Shown: positions 1 to 5,453, numbered from the stretch's first letter. The stretch: 5,453 nucleotides of DNA from Dehalococcoidales bacterium (GCA_012520835.1 JAAYNN010000129.1:1-5453); one strand, 5' to 3'. The notes: generated by a model not told the origin, from the letters alone. Made by a program: numbers and translations.

Positions 1-1259
1 ATTCGGCGGTGAATCTGGCTGAGGACCGCGATATCGAACTGGTTTTCGGTAAAGAGGATAAGGAGCGCTTCTGGATAGGCAACCCACTGGACATGGAAAC
101 CAAGCTCTGCATCAATCTGCCGGAGCTAGTCAAACGCTCCAACGGCATCTTCGGCAAGAGCGGCACCGGCAAGACTTTCCTGACAAGAATGCTGCTTATC
201 GGCATGCTGCAAAAAAGCGCCTGCGTCAACCTGGTTTTCGATATGCACAGCGAATACGGCTGGGCCGGTAGCAGCGAAAAGGGGCGCAGCGTCAAAGCCT
301 TAAAGCAATTATTCCCTTCCAAGGTGGCGGTTTTTACGCTGGACGAGGAAAACTCGCGCAACCGCGGCGTCAGCACGGATTACGTGGTAAAGATAGGATA
401 CAATGAAATCGAGCCGGAGGATATGTCGCTTCTGCGCCAGACTTTGAACCTGACCGACCCGGCGGTGGAAGCCATCTACCAGATGCGGCGCAAGTTCGGC
501 AGCGACTGGTTTCTGCGTACATCGGAGCTCGATGACTCGGAGGAGACCAGGGAGCTGTTAAACCGCCTGAATATCCACGAAAGCACCTTCCAGAACCTGC
601 AAAGGGGATTGAATACCGTCAAGAGGCTGCCGTTTATACAACAAAAAACGGAACAGAATGCCGTTCACAGGGTTATCGACTACCTCAGCCGCGGCATCAA
701 CGTGGTGCTGGAGTTTGGCCGCTATACCGACATTACCGCCTATATACTGGTTGCCAATCTGCTGACCAGGCGCATCTATTCGCAATACCGCGATAAGACC
801 GAAAAGGCCATGAGCGGCACCGGCGAAGCGCCTATTCCGCTGGTAATCACCATCGAGGAAGCCCACAAGTTTTTAAACCGCGACATCGCCGAAAAGACCA
901 TTTTCGGCACCATTGCCCGCGAGATGAGAAAATACAATGTTACCCTGCTGGTTATCGACCAGCGCCCCAGCGGAATAGACGAGGAAGTCATGTCGCAGAT
1001 GGGCACCAAGATTACATGCCTTTTAGATAATGAACGCGATATGGACAGTGTTTTGTCGGGGGTATCGGGTAAAAGCGAATTGAAATCGGTATTGGCAAAA
1101 CTTTCCGCCAGGCAGCAGGCGCTTATTTTCGGGCACGCCGTCCCCATGCCGGTCGCTTTCCAGCCGCGCGAATACGGCAGCGCCGAGTCTTATAAAAGTT
1201 TTTCGGATACCGTCAACGACCCCGAGCAGGCTAAAAAAGACATCGAAGACCTGTGGTAA
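1..1259 (+). CDS. herA: HerA/DUF87-family ATPase, 5'-truncated at window edge
   Basis: P-loop ATPase of the HerA/FtsK superfamily. HerA proteins are hexameric DNA translocases that work with the NurA nuclease in archaeal and some bacterial DNA end processing. Residues here count from the GTG at position 9. A Walker A motif GKSGTGKT lies at 49-56. A Walker B strand at about 278-286 ends in the acidic pair E283-E284 followed by AH. After it come REMRKYNV (304-311) and IDQRPSGID (316-324), the conserved block around the sensor and arginine finger. The frame stays open leftwards to the first base, with no stop and no visible ribosome binding site. Walker A is only about 50 residues in, whereas family members usually carry an N-terminal HAS-barrel of roughly 100 residues first. 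The GTG at 9 is therefore probably internal and the true start lies upstream. The gene ends in TAA at 1257-1259. No nurA is visible, so a NurA partnership is unproven. A generic DUF87 ATPase is the alternative name. Confidence 0.85.
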   Translation, partial: SAVNLAEDRDIELVFGKEDKERFWIGNPLDMETKLCINLPELVKRSNGIFGKSGTGKTFLTRMLLIGMLQKSACVNLVFDMHSEYGWAGSSEKGRSVKALKQLFPSKVAVFTLDEENSRNRGVSTDYVVKIGYNEIEPEDMSLLRQTLNLTDPAVEAIYQMRRKFGSDWFLRTSELDDSEETRELLNRLNIHESTFQNLQRGLNTVKRLPFIQQKTEQNAVHRVIDYLSRGINVVLEFGRYTDITAYILVANLLTRRIYSQYRDKTEKAMSGTGEAPIPLVITIEEAHKFLNRDIAEKTIFGTIAREMRKYNVTLLVIDQRPSGIDEEVMSQMGTKITCLLDNERDMDSVLSGVSGKSELKSVLAKLSARQQALIFGHAVPMPVAFQPREYGSAESYKSFSDTVNDPEQAKKDIEDLW

Positions 1260-1315
1260 AAACACCGGGCGATAAATGGGGTTGTACATCACAACTATGA
1301 TTGAAATTAACCGAG

Positions 1316-1341
1316 CCGTTCATCATGAGCCTGTCGAAGGA
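1316..1341. repeat. Half of a degenerate REP-like intergenic element
   Basis: The core GAGCCTGTCGAAGG (1327-1340), preceded by CCGTTC (1316-1321), closely resembles a short interspersed palindromic element that I recall from intergenic DNA of many bacteria. Intact copies have the form CCGTTCGT...GAGCTTGTCGAA...ACGAACGG and fold into a hairpin. Only the left arm and central core are recognisable here. The expected right arm (about 1341-1352) does not pair with the left, so this looks like a decayed or partial copy. No second copy is present in the window. Confidence 0.4.
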
Positions 1342-1397
1342 AGCGACGCCGATTTGCTGTCAATTACGCCCCGGCTGAAAACAGCGCACCCGTCAAA

Positions 1398-1427
1398 TTG
1401 CTAAAACGCCTGTTTCATTGATATAAT
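1398..1427 (+). promoter_or_regulatory. Sigma-70-type promoter of the tRNA-Ala gene
   Basis: A perfect -10 hexamer TATAAT lies at 1422-1427, with a -35-like TTGCTA (4 of 6 to consensus) at 1398-1403 and an 18-bp spacer. Transcription would start near 1434, about 20 nt before the mature tRNA 5' end, a typical leader length. The strong -10 and lack of any other gene between it and the tRNA make the assignment clear. A GC-rich discriminator of the classic stringent type is not obvious. Confidence 0.75.
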
Positions 1428-1453
1428 AGTGTATCGTCATCATCCCGCAGCAT

Positions 1454-1529
1454 GGGCCCGTAGTTCAGTTGGGAGAACGCCTGATTTGCATTCAGGAGGT
1501 AAGGGGTTCGAACCCCCTCGGGTCCACCA
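1454..1529 (+). tRNA. tRNA-Ala (anticodon UGC), CCA encoded
   Basis: This is a complete 76-nt cloverleaf. The acceptor arms GGGCCCG (1454-1460) and CGGGTCC (1519-1525) pair fully and include the G3:U70 wobble pair, the classic identity element for alanyl-tRNA synthetase. The anticodon stem is CCTGA/TCAGG (1480-1484 and 1492-1496). Its loop TTTGCAT places the anticodon TGC at 1487-1489. The T arm has a 5-bp stem (1502-1506 with 1514-1518) and the standard TTCGAAC loop. The discriminator is A1526, followed by genomically encoded CCA at 1527-1529. The UGC anticodon reads GCA and, with wobble, other GCN codons. No U-rich terminator follows closely. The gene converges with the membrane-protein gene downstream. 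Confidence 0.98.
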
Positions 1530-1575
1530 AAAGTTTCACTGGCAGACGTCCTGATATACAAGACAGGAATTCATG

Positions 1576-1594
1576 TGCTAATCCGCAATTAGCA
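1576..1594 (-). terminator. Weak hairpin over the YibE/F stop codon
   Basis: TGCTAAT (1576-1582) and ATTAGCA (1588-1594) form a 7-bp perfect inverted repeat with a 5-nt loop. It straddles the TAG stop of the YibE/F gene (1578-1580). It is AT-rich and has no T-tract on either side, so it is a poor intrinsic terminator. It is listed because it is the only dyad between the convergent tRNA and YibE/F genes. Confidence 0.2.
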
Positions 1595-2765
1595 GAGATG
1601 ACTCTGTGACAACTTCCTCTTCAATTGCATTCTTGTTATACTTGCGTTTCCTGCTATACAGGAAAGCCGAGATTAACGATGTCGCCGGAGAAACCAGCAC
1701 AAGTCCGATACAGCCGACAAACGTATGCAAAATCTCAGACGATATCGTCTTCGAGTTTAAAATGCTCATAAAAGGCGTCGCCTGCGCCATATATACCATC
1801 AAGATGGATAGGTAGCTGCCCATATAGGCAAGAAGCAGCGTCGTGATCTGGCTGCCCACTACGGATTTTCCGATATTGAGACCGGAGCGTACAAGTTCTG
1901 AACGCGTAATATCGGGCTTGTGCGTAACCAGTTCGTCGAGAGCGGCTGAGATATCGATGGCAAGGTCAAGTATGGCGCCCGAACAGGCAAGGTAAACCCC
2001 GGCCATAAACACCTGCGTGAGGTCGAGATTCTGATAGCCTGAATATAATAGCGATTCAGACCATTGCAAAACTGCGCCGTGAATACCCATGTATTTGGTA
2101 AATATTATTGATAAAAGGCATGTAACAAGCGAACAGGCCAGAGCGCCGCCAATGGCAGCATAGGCTTTTTTTGACAATCCGGCCACCATGAATAACGTTG
2201 CAACCGTGATCATACAGCCAACTACCAGGGCCACGAGAACCGGTGGATAACCTTTTAGCATAAACGGAATAAGCAGTTTCCATATCGCAAGCAGCGCAAA
2301 TGCAAAGGACAATAATGTCCTGATACCGGTAAAACCGGAAAAAACGATTATAAGCAACGCGAACAGCCCGATGAGCAACAATTCTTTTCCGATACGGTAG
2401 TGCTCGACCATGTTCACAAAACTGATATTGCCATCCGGGCTGTTTTCAATGATAACCCAGGCCGTGTCCCCCGGCTCGAAAAGCTTGTCGATATCCATTT
2501 TACCGACGAGAAGGTTGATAGCTTTGGTTGTTTCCCCTTTATGTTCACCCGTCAGTATCTCAATGAAACAAATCTGGTCTCCCTGGCGGATTATACCGTT
2601 GATGTAGATGCCCGTATTGTCAACATCGAGCACGCGGGCTTTAGCGCCCTCTGAATTAAAGTATATCTGCCGAGCAAAACCGGTCGGTATAAAGATGAGT
2701 ATCAGAATCAATAGCAGGAAAAAAAGGGTAAATACCAGTTCTTTCTTTTTTATTTTTACCCTCAT
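1578..2765 (-). CDS. YibE/F-family multi-pass membrane protein
   Basis: This 395-residue integral membrane protein matches the YibE/F family, whose biochemical function is not established. Counting from the chosen ATG, a first hydrophobic segment lies at about 10-29. A soluble, mostly beta-like region follows (about 32-122). Then come roughly seven hydrophobic segments near 128-145, 148-168, 175-194, 203-223, 252-270, 305-326 and 344-369. Two family-typical blocks are visible: SGAILDLAIDISAALDEL (about 262-279) and SGLNIGKSVVGSQ (about 294-306), which leads into a hydrophobic stretch. The C-terminus is a basic patch (RKRKY) plus an acidic tail. A TTG at 2768 could extend the protein by one residue. 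The ATG at 2765 is preferred because AAAAGGA sits 6 nt upstream of it. The gene follows the alkaline phosphatase on the same strand after 67 nt, so co-transcription is likely. Family assignment is confident; role is unknown. Confidence 0.88.
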   Translation of the reverse strand: MRVKIKKKELVFTLFFLLLILILIFIPTGFARQIYFNSEGAKARVLDVDNTGIYINGIIRQGDQICFIEILTGEHKGETTKAINLLVGKMDIDKLFEPGDTAWVIIENSPDGNISFVNMVEHYRIGKELLLIGLFALLIIVFSGFTGIRTLLSFAFALLAIWKLLIPFMLKGYPPVLVALVVGCMITVATLFMVAGLSKKAYAAIGGALACSLVTCLLSIIFTKYMGIHGAVLQWSESLLYSGYQNLDLTQVFMAGVYLACSGAILDLAIDISAALDELVTHKPDITRSELVRSGLNIGKSVVGSQITTLLLAYMGSYLSILMVYMAQATPFMSILNSKTISSEILHTFVGCIGLVLVSPATSLISAFLYSRKRKYNKNAIEEEVVTESSLLIAD

Positions 2766-2771
2766 CAATAA

Positions 2772-2778
2772 TCCTTTT
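2772..2778 (-). promoter_or_regulatory. Ribosome binding site of the YibE/F gene
   Basis: On the minus strand AAAAGGA is followed by 6 nt and then ATG at 2765-2763. This spacing favours the ATG over the adjacent upstream TTG (2768-2766), which would leave only 3 nt. Confidence 0.6.
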
Positions 2779-2784
2779 ACTGGG

Positions 2785-2822
2785 GAACAGGTAATAAGCC
2801 CTCAGAGGCTTATTACCTGTTC
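2785..2822 (-). terminator. Perfect 16-bp stem-loop between the two minus-strand genes
   Basis: GAACAGGTAATAAGCC (2785-2800) and GGCTTATTACCTGTTC (2807-2822) are perfectly complementary around a 6-nt loop. The element starts 10 nt after the phosphatase stop codon and ends about 20 nt before the YibE/F start. There is no T-run on the 3' side in either direction: CCCCAG follows on the minus strand and ATCTTTCG on the plus strand. It is therefore not a textbook intrinsic terminator. It could be a partial terminator that lowers downstream expression, a 3'-end stabiliser of the phosphatase mRNA, or a protein-binding dyad. The inverted repeat itself is certain; its role is inferred. Confidence 0.55.
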
Positions 2823-2832
2823 ATCTTTCGAT

Positions 2833-4332
2833 TTAATCTATTTTGCAGATCGTACACAACTTATGGAAGACATCTGTATTGTCGTAGTAACCGTTAAACA
2901 ATTCCGAACCTACTCCGTAGGCATAAACAGGAACGGGAACCCCGGTATGCGCATAAGATGTCCAGCCGAGGCCGGCCTTGTTATTGATAATGTGAGTTAT
3001 CGAGACGGATAATGGATCGTAGGTACCATAGAGCAGTGCATATTCTTCATCAGCTTCGCGGTCAGCGGAAGGAAGCATAGCCTGTGTAAATCCATTCTGG
3101 AGTTTCTCAACTTCATAATCGGTAAGGACTAACGGATCGGCAGCATCTGCTTCGGCATTGCCGGAGGGGAGTTTCAAGCCGAAGTACTGGGTGATAACCG
3201 GCATGACTTTTTCAAAGGTCAGATTGGAATCGGCTTTCTGCATAGATTTTACCAGTTTATCGAATTCTACAAAGGAAAGTTTCTGGTTGTTCAGGATATT
3301 GAAAGCAGTATCGTAGCCCGTAGAGGCGTAGCCGATGGTCATACCACCGGTTTCATGGTCGCCTGTAATGATAATCAGGGTTTCATCGGGATGCTTCAGG
3401 GCAAAGTCATATGCCACCTGGACGGCAGCTTCGAAGTCAAGAACTTCCTTTATGGTAGTCATAGCATCGTTGGCATGGCAGGACCAGTCGATCTTGCCGC
3501 TCTCCGCCATCAGGAAAAAACCTTTTTTATTATCGAGAACCTCAATGCCTTTGGCTACCAGATCCGCCAGCGAAATATCCCCTTCTTGCCGGTCGATGGC
3601 ATAGGTCATGGAACCGCTGTCCTGAATATTGGGGGCAATGGCATAGCATTTGCCGGTAGAAGCGTTAAGAGCAGCTATTTCCGCAGCGGTACGTGCGATA
3701 GTGTATCCTTTCTCCTTAAGGATTTCATAGGCGGATTTCTGATCCTTATTGCTTCCGGTGGGTTTGCTAATCTCACCGCCTGCGAAAAAGTCAAAGCCGG
3801 ATTCGGCCATTTGCAGGGCTATACCATAGTAATCGCTGCGGCTTGCGACATGGGCATAATATGCAGCGGGGGTGGCATGGTTAATAGTCACAGTAGATAT
3901 GATTCCGATTTTCATACCTTCGGCCTTAAGAAGTTCTGCGATATTCGTGACTGGCGTGGACTTATCGACTGCCATACCGATTACACCGCTATGAGTTTTA
4001 TAACCGGTTGACATGGCCGTCGCAGTCGAAGCGGAGTCGGGGCAGAAAGAGGTAGAGTCATGTGTAGTTGCCATACCGCAGGCGGGAAAACTCGCGAATA
4101 ACAGATTATTGGTTGAGATTTCACCTAACGTATTGTTGCCGTTAAGAACCTGCGCAGCATTAATCTGAACCGCGCTCATGCCGTCCCCGATAAGCATGAA
4201 TACATATTTGGGAGCTTTTCCCAATACGAATGTGCCGGTGTTTGTGTTCTGCTCACCTGCTGTACAGCCTGCCAATAAACCCGAAAAAAGCAATACAACA
4301 CAAAACAGCATAGAAATGATTTTTTTCCTCAT
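2833..4332 (-). CDS. phoA: Alkaline phosphatase, lipoprotein type
   Basis: This 499-residue PhoA-family alkaline phosphatase hydrolyses phosphomonoesters with two zinc ions and one further metal. It is probably lipid-anchored outside the cytoplasmic membrane: the N-terminus is MRKK plus a hydrophobic stretch ending in the lipobox LLAGC, with Cys23 as the predicted lipidated residue. Active-site motifs appear in family order. They are GDGM (49-52, metal ligand D50); PDSAS (98-102, nucleophile S100 after D99); NHATPAAYYAH (151-161, H152 where E. coli has D153); AESGKIDWSCH (276-286, ligands E277, D282 and H286, W283 where E. coli has K328); TGDHETGG (323-330, ligands D325 and H326); and HTGVPVPVYAYG (462-473, H462). 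All expected catalytic residues are present. A long insert at about 340-455 likely forms a crown-like subdomain. An in-frame ATG at 4371 would add 13 residues, but it lacks a ribosome binding site and would put a charged tail before the signal peptide. It is the first gene of the minus-strand pair. Confidence 0.93.
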   Translation of the reverse strand: MRKKIISMLFCVVLLFSGLLAGCTAGEQNTNTGTFVLGKAPKYVFMLIGDGMSAVQINAAQVLNGNNTLGEISTNNLLFASFPACGMATTHDSTSFCPDSASTATAMSTGYKTHSGVIGMAVDKSTPVTNIAELLKAEGMKIGIISTVTINHATPAAYYAHVASRSDYYGIALQMAESGFDFFAGGEISKPTGSNKDQKSAYEILKEKGYTIARTAAEIAALNASTGKCYAIAPNIQDSGSMTYAIDRQEGDISLADLVAKGIEVLDNKKGFFLMAESGKIDWSCHANDAMTTIKEVLDFEAAVQVAYDFALKHPDETLIIITGDHETGGMTIGYASTGYDTAFNILNNQKLSFVEFDKLVKSMQKADSNLTFEKVMPVITQYFGLKLPSGNAEADAADPLVLTDYEVEKLQNGFTQAMLPSADREADEEYALLYGTYDPLSVSITHIINNKAGLGWTSYAHTGVPVPVYAYGVGSELFNGYYDNTDVFHKLCTICKID

Positions 4333-4337
4333 ATATG

Positions 4338-4345
4338 TCTCCTTT
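4338..4345 (-). promoter_or_regulatory. Ribosome binding site that sets the phosphatase start
   Basis: The minus strand reads AAAGGAGA, with GGAG 6 nt before the ATG at 4332-4330. This near-optimal Shine-Dalgarno selects the start that gives a clean lipoprotein signal peptide. The farther ATG at 4371-4369 is preceded only by AT-rich sequence. Confidence 0.8.
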
Positions 4346-4378
4346 ATTGCCTCCTTTTTAAAAATCTTCATATATCAA

Positions 4379-4402
4379 TTTGGTATATTGGCATATACCA
4401 AA
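4379..4402. promoter_or_regulatory. Perfect 24-bp dyad, candidate operator of the phosphatase operon
   Basis: TTTGGTATAT (4379-4388) and ATATACCAAA (4393-4402) form a perfect 10-bp inverted repeat around TGGC. It lies 46 bp upstream of the chosen phosphatase start and within the AT-rich promoter region. The same stretch also reads as a tandem pair TTGGTATA/TTGGCATA with one mismatch. The size and symmetry fit a site for a dimeric helix-turn-helix repressor or activator. It does not look like a PHO box (TTAACA- or CTGTCAT-type repeats), and I cannot match it to a named regulator. A clean -35/-10 pair for the phosphatase could not be identified around it. Confidence 0.5.
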
Positions 4403-4484
4403 AATATTTTTTCTTTCTCTCTTATCACCAACAATCGCGGTTATAAAGTTCACAGCGTTATTAAAACCGTAAGCCCCGAAATTT

Positions 4485-4514
4485 TTGACGTTTTTATTCT
4501 ATTATCTGGATATT
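4485..4514 (+). promoter_or_regulatory. Promoter-like site pointing right into gene-free DNA
   Basis: TTGACG (4485-4490, 5 of 6 to the -35 consensus) is followed by an 18-bp AT-rich spacer and GATATT (4509-4514, 4 of 6 to the -10 consensus). Transcription would begin near 4521 and run away from the phosphatase gene. No convincing coding sequence follows. AT-rich DNA produces such matches by chance, so confidence is low. Confidence 0.3.
4496..4512 (+). repeat. Short direct repeat, copy 1
   Basis: ATTCTATTATCTGGATA recurs at 4925-4941 with a single change (ATTCTATCATCTGGATA). The similarity fades on both sides. Copy 1 overlaps the possible -10 region of the plus-strand promoter-like site. Meaning unknown; two diverged copies in low-complexity DNA may be coincidence. 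Confidence 0.35.
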
Positions 4515-4733
4515 AAAGAAGTATTATGAAGAGATTAGCAGCAGGTAAAATCTTCGTTAAATATTTGTAAAGACGGAAAACCAAATATATTACAAAAGAC
4601 AGTATTTATCGTATGATAGAAAAGAAAACTATGCTCCAATATCAGGAATTCCAAGACATCAAATTTAAATACTTTCCAGAATGTTCTACTTAATTTTCCC
4701 AGCCAATAAAGGCTCTAATTTTATCAAATCGAC

Positions 4734-4763
4734 GGCTAAAACCGCCGGTTTGCCACATTTTTT
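4734..4763 (+). terminator. Terminator-like hairpin with T-tract, plus strand
   Basis: GGC (4734-4736) and AAACC (4739-4743) pair with GGTTT (4747-4751) and GCC (4752-4754). This leaves a two-base bulge and a short GCC loop. Three bases later comes a run of six T (4758-4763). The shape fits a modest intrinsic terminator for rightward transcription. No plus-strand protein gene ends nearby. It would close a transcript begun at the promoter-like site near 4485-4514. Confidence 0.35.
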
Positions 4764-4899
4764 AATAATTATAAGCTCCCCTTTTTAAATTGGTGCTTTT
4801 GGCCTATTTTTCCGCCCCATTAGTCCTTATCCCAAGCTTTAATTCCCCTTATACTGAAAATGGAAGCGTGTAAGACAGCACTGGTATTTTCAAGATGAT

Positions 4900-4926
4900 T
4901 TGATATATAGAATAAGGGGATACAAT
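4900..4926 (+). promoter_or_regulatory. Weak promoter-like site
   Basis: TTGATA (4900-4905) and TACAAT (4921-4926) are each 5 of 6 to consensus, but the spacer is only 15 bp, shorter than the usual 16-18. It lies directly at the second copy of the short repeat (4925-4941). No gene follows. Treat as a possible chance match. Confidence 0.2.
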
Positions 4927-4941
4927 TCTATCATCTGGATA
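4925..4941 (+). repeat. Short direct repeat, copy 2
   Basis: ATTCTATCATCTGGATA matches copy 1 at 4496-4512 in 16 of 17 positions. Both copies sit at or just after a possible -10 element, so a shared promoter-proximal role is imaginable but unproven. Confidence 0.35.
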
Positions 4942-5453
4942 AAAGCCACAGACAGATAGGAAGCTTAAGTTTTGTTATAGAATTGTAAAAATTAAACAGG
5001 GTTTACGGCTCTTGCAACAACACCGGAGCGATAAGCATGATACCTGTTCGCAGAACTCGATATCGGGTTTATCGCCCCCCTTTATATAAATGGGTATTAA
5101 ATTATTGAAAGCGCTAAGAGGTAGTTGACCAGTTGGATAAAATTGAAAAGGCATCAGAGGAAAAACAATCGTCATAAACATGGTTTAAAATAATGCACTA
5201 CCATTACCTGTTTATTTTCCTCTCCCGGCATAGGCAACTTGTACTCAATTGTGCCTGATTTATCTCTATTCTATTCATAAATCAAGCGTTATCGATAGTG
5301 AGTATTGAGCAGACGGCAAGATGCCAGACAGGTTGCATCAGACAGATAACACTGTAAGGGAGATGGTGAGTGTCGGATGACGTTCTGTTTACTACATTTG
5401 AATCGTAGCGGTATGGGTTTAATTTGGCATCACTGAAGTTTTACTTGTTTTTG

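Larger units (their letters stand above)
4764..5453. other. Gene-free AT-rich stretch
   Basis: No reading frame here has a ribosome binding site, recognisable motif or convincing length. The longest candidate (minus strand, 5181-4975, 68 residues) is cysteine-rich, resembles nothing I know and lacks a good Shine-Dalgarno. Visible structure is limited to small items. CCCCTTAT (4845-4852) and ATAAGGGG (4912-4919) form a widely spaced inverted repeat. TTTATATAAA (5081-5090) is a palindrome. CAGACAGATA occurs at 4949-4958 and 5339-5348. There is no IS terminus, RNA gene or CRISPR array that I can see. It may be a decayed gene region, or long 5' regulatory DNA of a gene beyond the right edge. Confidence 0.5.

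Noticed and set aside
558..1147. Minus-strand frames opposite the HerA-like ATPase
   Set aside because: They overlap conserved Walker B and sensor motifs of the real gene on the other strand and look like translated shadows.
1281..1295. GTTGT/ACAAC hairpin after the ATPase gene as its terminator
   Set aside because: The stem is only 5 bp, with no T-tract following. It is too weak to call.
1530..1577. Integration-site duplicate after the tRNA-Ala gene
   Set aside because: No second copy of the tRNA 3' end was found anywhere in the window, and no integrase gene is present, so an integrated element cannot be supported.
2608..3012. 134-codon plus-strand frame across the phosphatase/YibE-F junction
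   Set aside because: It runs through the inverted repeat and both opposing genes, has no recognisable domain and no Shine-Dalgarno.
3355..4011. 218-codon plus-strand open frame opposite the alkaline phosphatase
   Set aside because: It lies entirely antisense to a gene with intact catalytic motifs, shows no family resemblance and has no ribosome binding site. It is a shadow frame.
4178..4516. 112-codon plus-strand frame over the phosphatase 5' end and promoter region
   Set aside because: It overlaps the signal peptide and ribosome binding site of the real gene on the opposite strand, and also the dyad. No supporting features.
4526..4570. 14-codon frame MKRLAAGKIFVKYL just after the plus-strand promoter-like site
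   Set aside because: The predicted transcript start is only about 5 nt before the ATG, with no room for a ribosome binding site. A frame this short is expected by chance.
4975..5181. 68-residue minus-strand frame in the right flank
   Set aside because: It has a cysteine-rich tail unlike any family I know, no good ribosome binding site and no partner gene. Most likely chance, though a decayed fragment cannot be excluded.

Overview
The window looks like an ordinary bacterial chromosome segment. The evidence is a canonical sigma-70-type promoter in front of a tRNA gene with an encoded CCA end, strong AGGAG-type ribosome binding sites, and a lipobox signal peptide. The phylum cannot be fixed from the sequence. 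The strong Shine-Dalgarno sites, the lipoprotein alkaline phosphatase and the YibE/F protein would fit a clostridial Firmicute or a Chloroflexota-type anaerobe, but that is only a guess.

Layout, left to right. (1) Positions 1-1259, plus strand: most of a HerA/DUF87-type P-loop ATPase. It is open at the left edge, so its N-terminus lies outside the window. (2) Positions 1260-1529: a spacer with one half of a degenerate REP-like element, a clear promoter, and a complete tRNA-Ala(UGC) gene. (3) Positions 1578-4332, minus strand, converging on the tRNA: a lipoprotein-type alkaline phosphatase followed 67 nt later by a YibE/F-family multi-pass membrane protein. A perfect 16-bp inverted repeat sits between the two genes. 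(4) Positions 4333-5453: about 1.1 kb of AT-rich DNA with no convincing protein gene. It holds a perfect 10+10 bp dyad upstream of the phosphatase, a plus-strand promoter-like site, a terminator-like hairpin and a few short repeats.

The two minus-strand genes probably form a transcription unit that reads phosphatase first, then membrane protein. The 24-bp dyad upstream is the best candidate regulatory site. The intergenic stem-loop has no U-tract, so it looks more like an mRNA processing, stability or attenuation element than a simple terminator. The phosphatase would act outside the membrane as a lipid-anchored enzyme releasing inorganic phosphate. The YibE/F protein is a membrane protein of unproven function, so a phosphate-related partnership is speculative. 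The HerA-like ATPase (DNA end processing or translocation) and the tRNA look functionally unrelated to that pair.

I see no CRISPR array, insertion sequence, transposase, phage gene or toxin-antitoxin pair. The least explained part is the gene-free right flank, including a possible promoter-to-terminator unit of about 240 nt with no good open reading frame.
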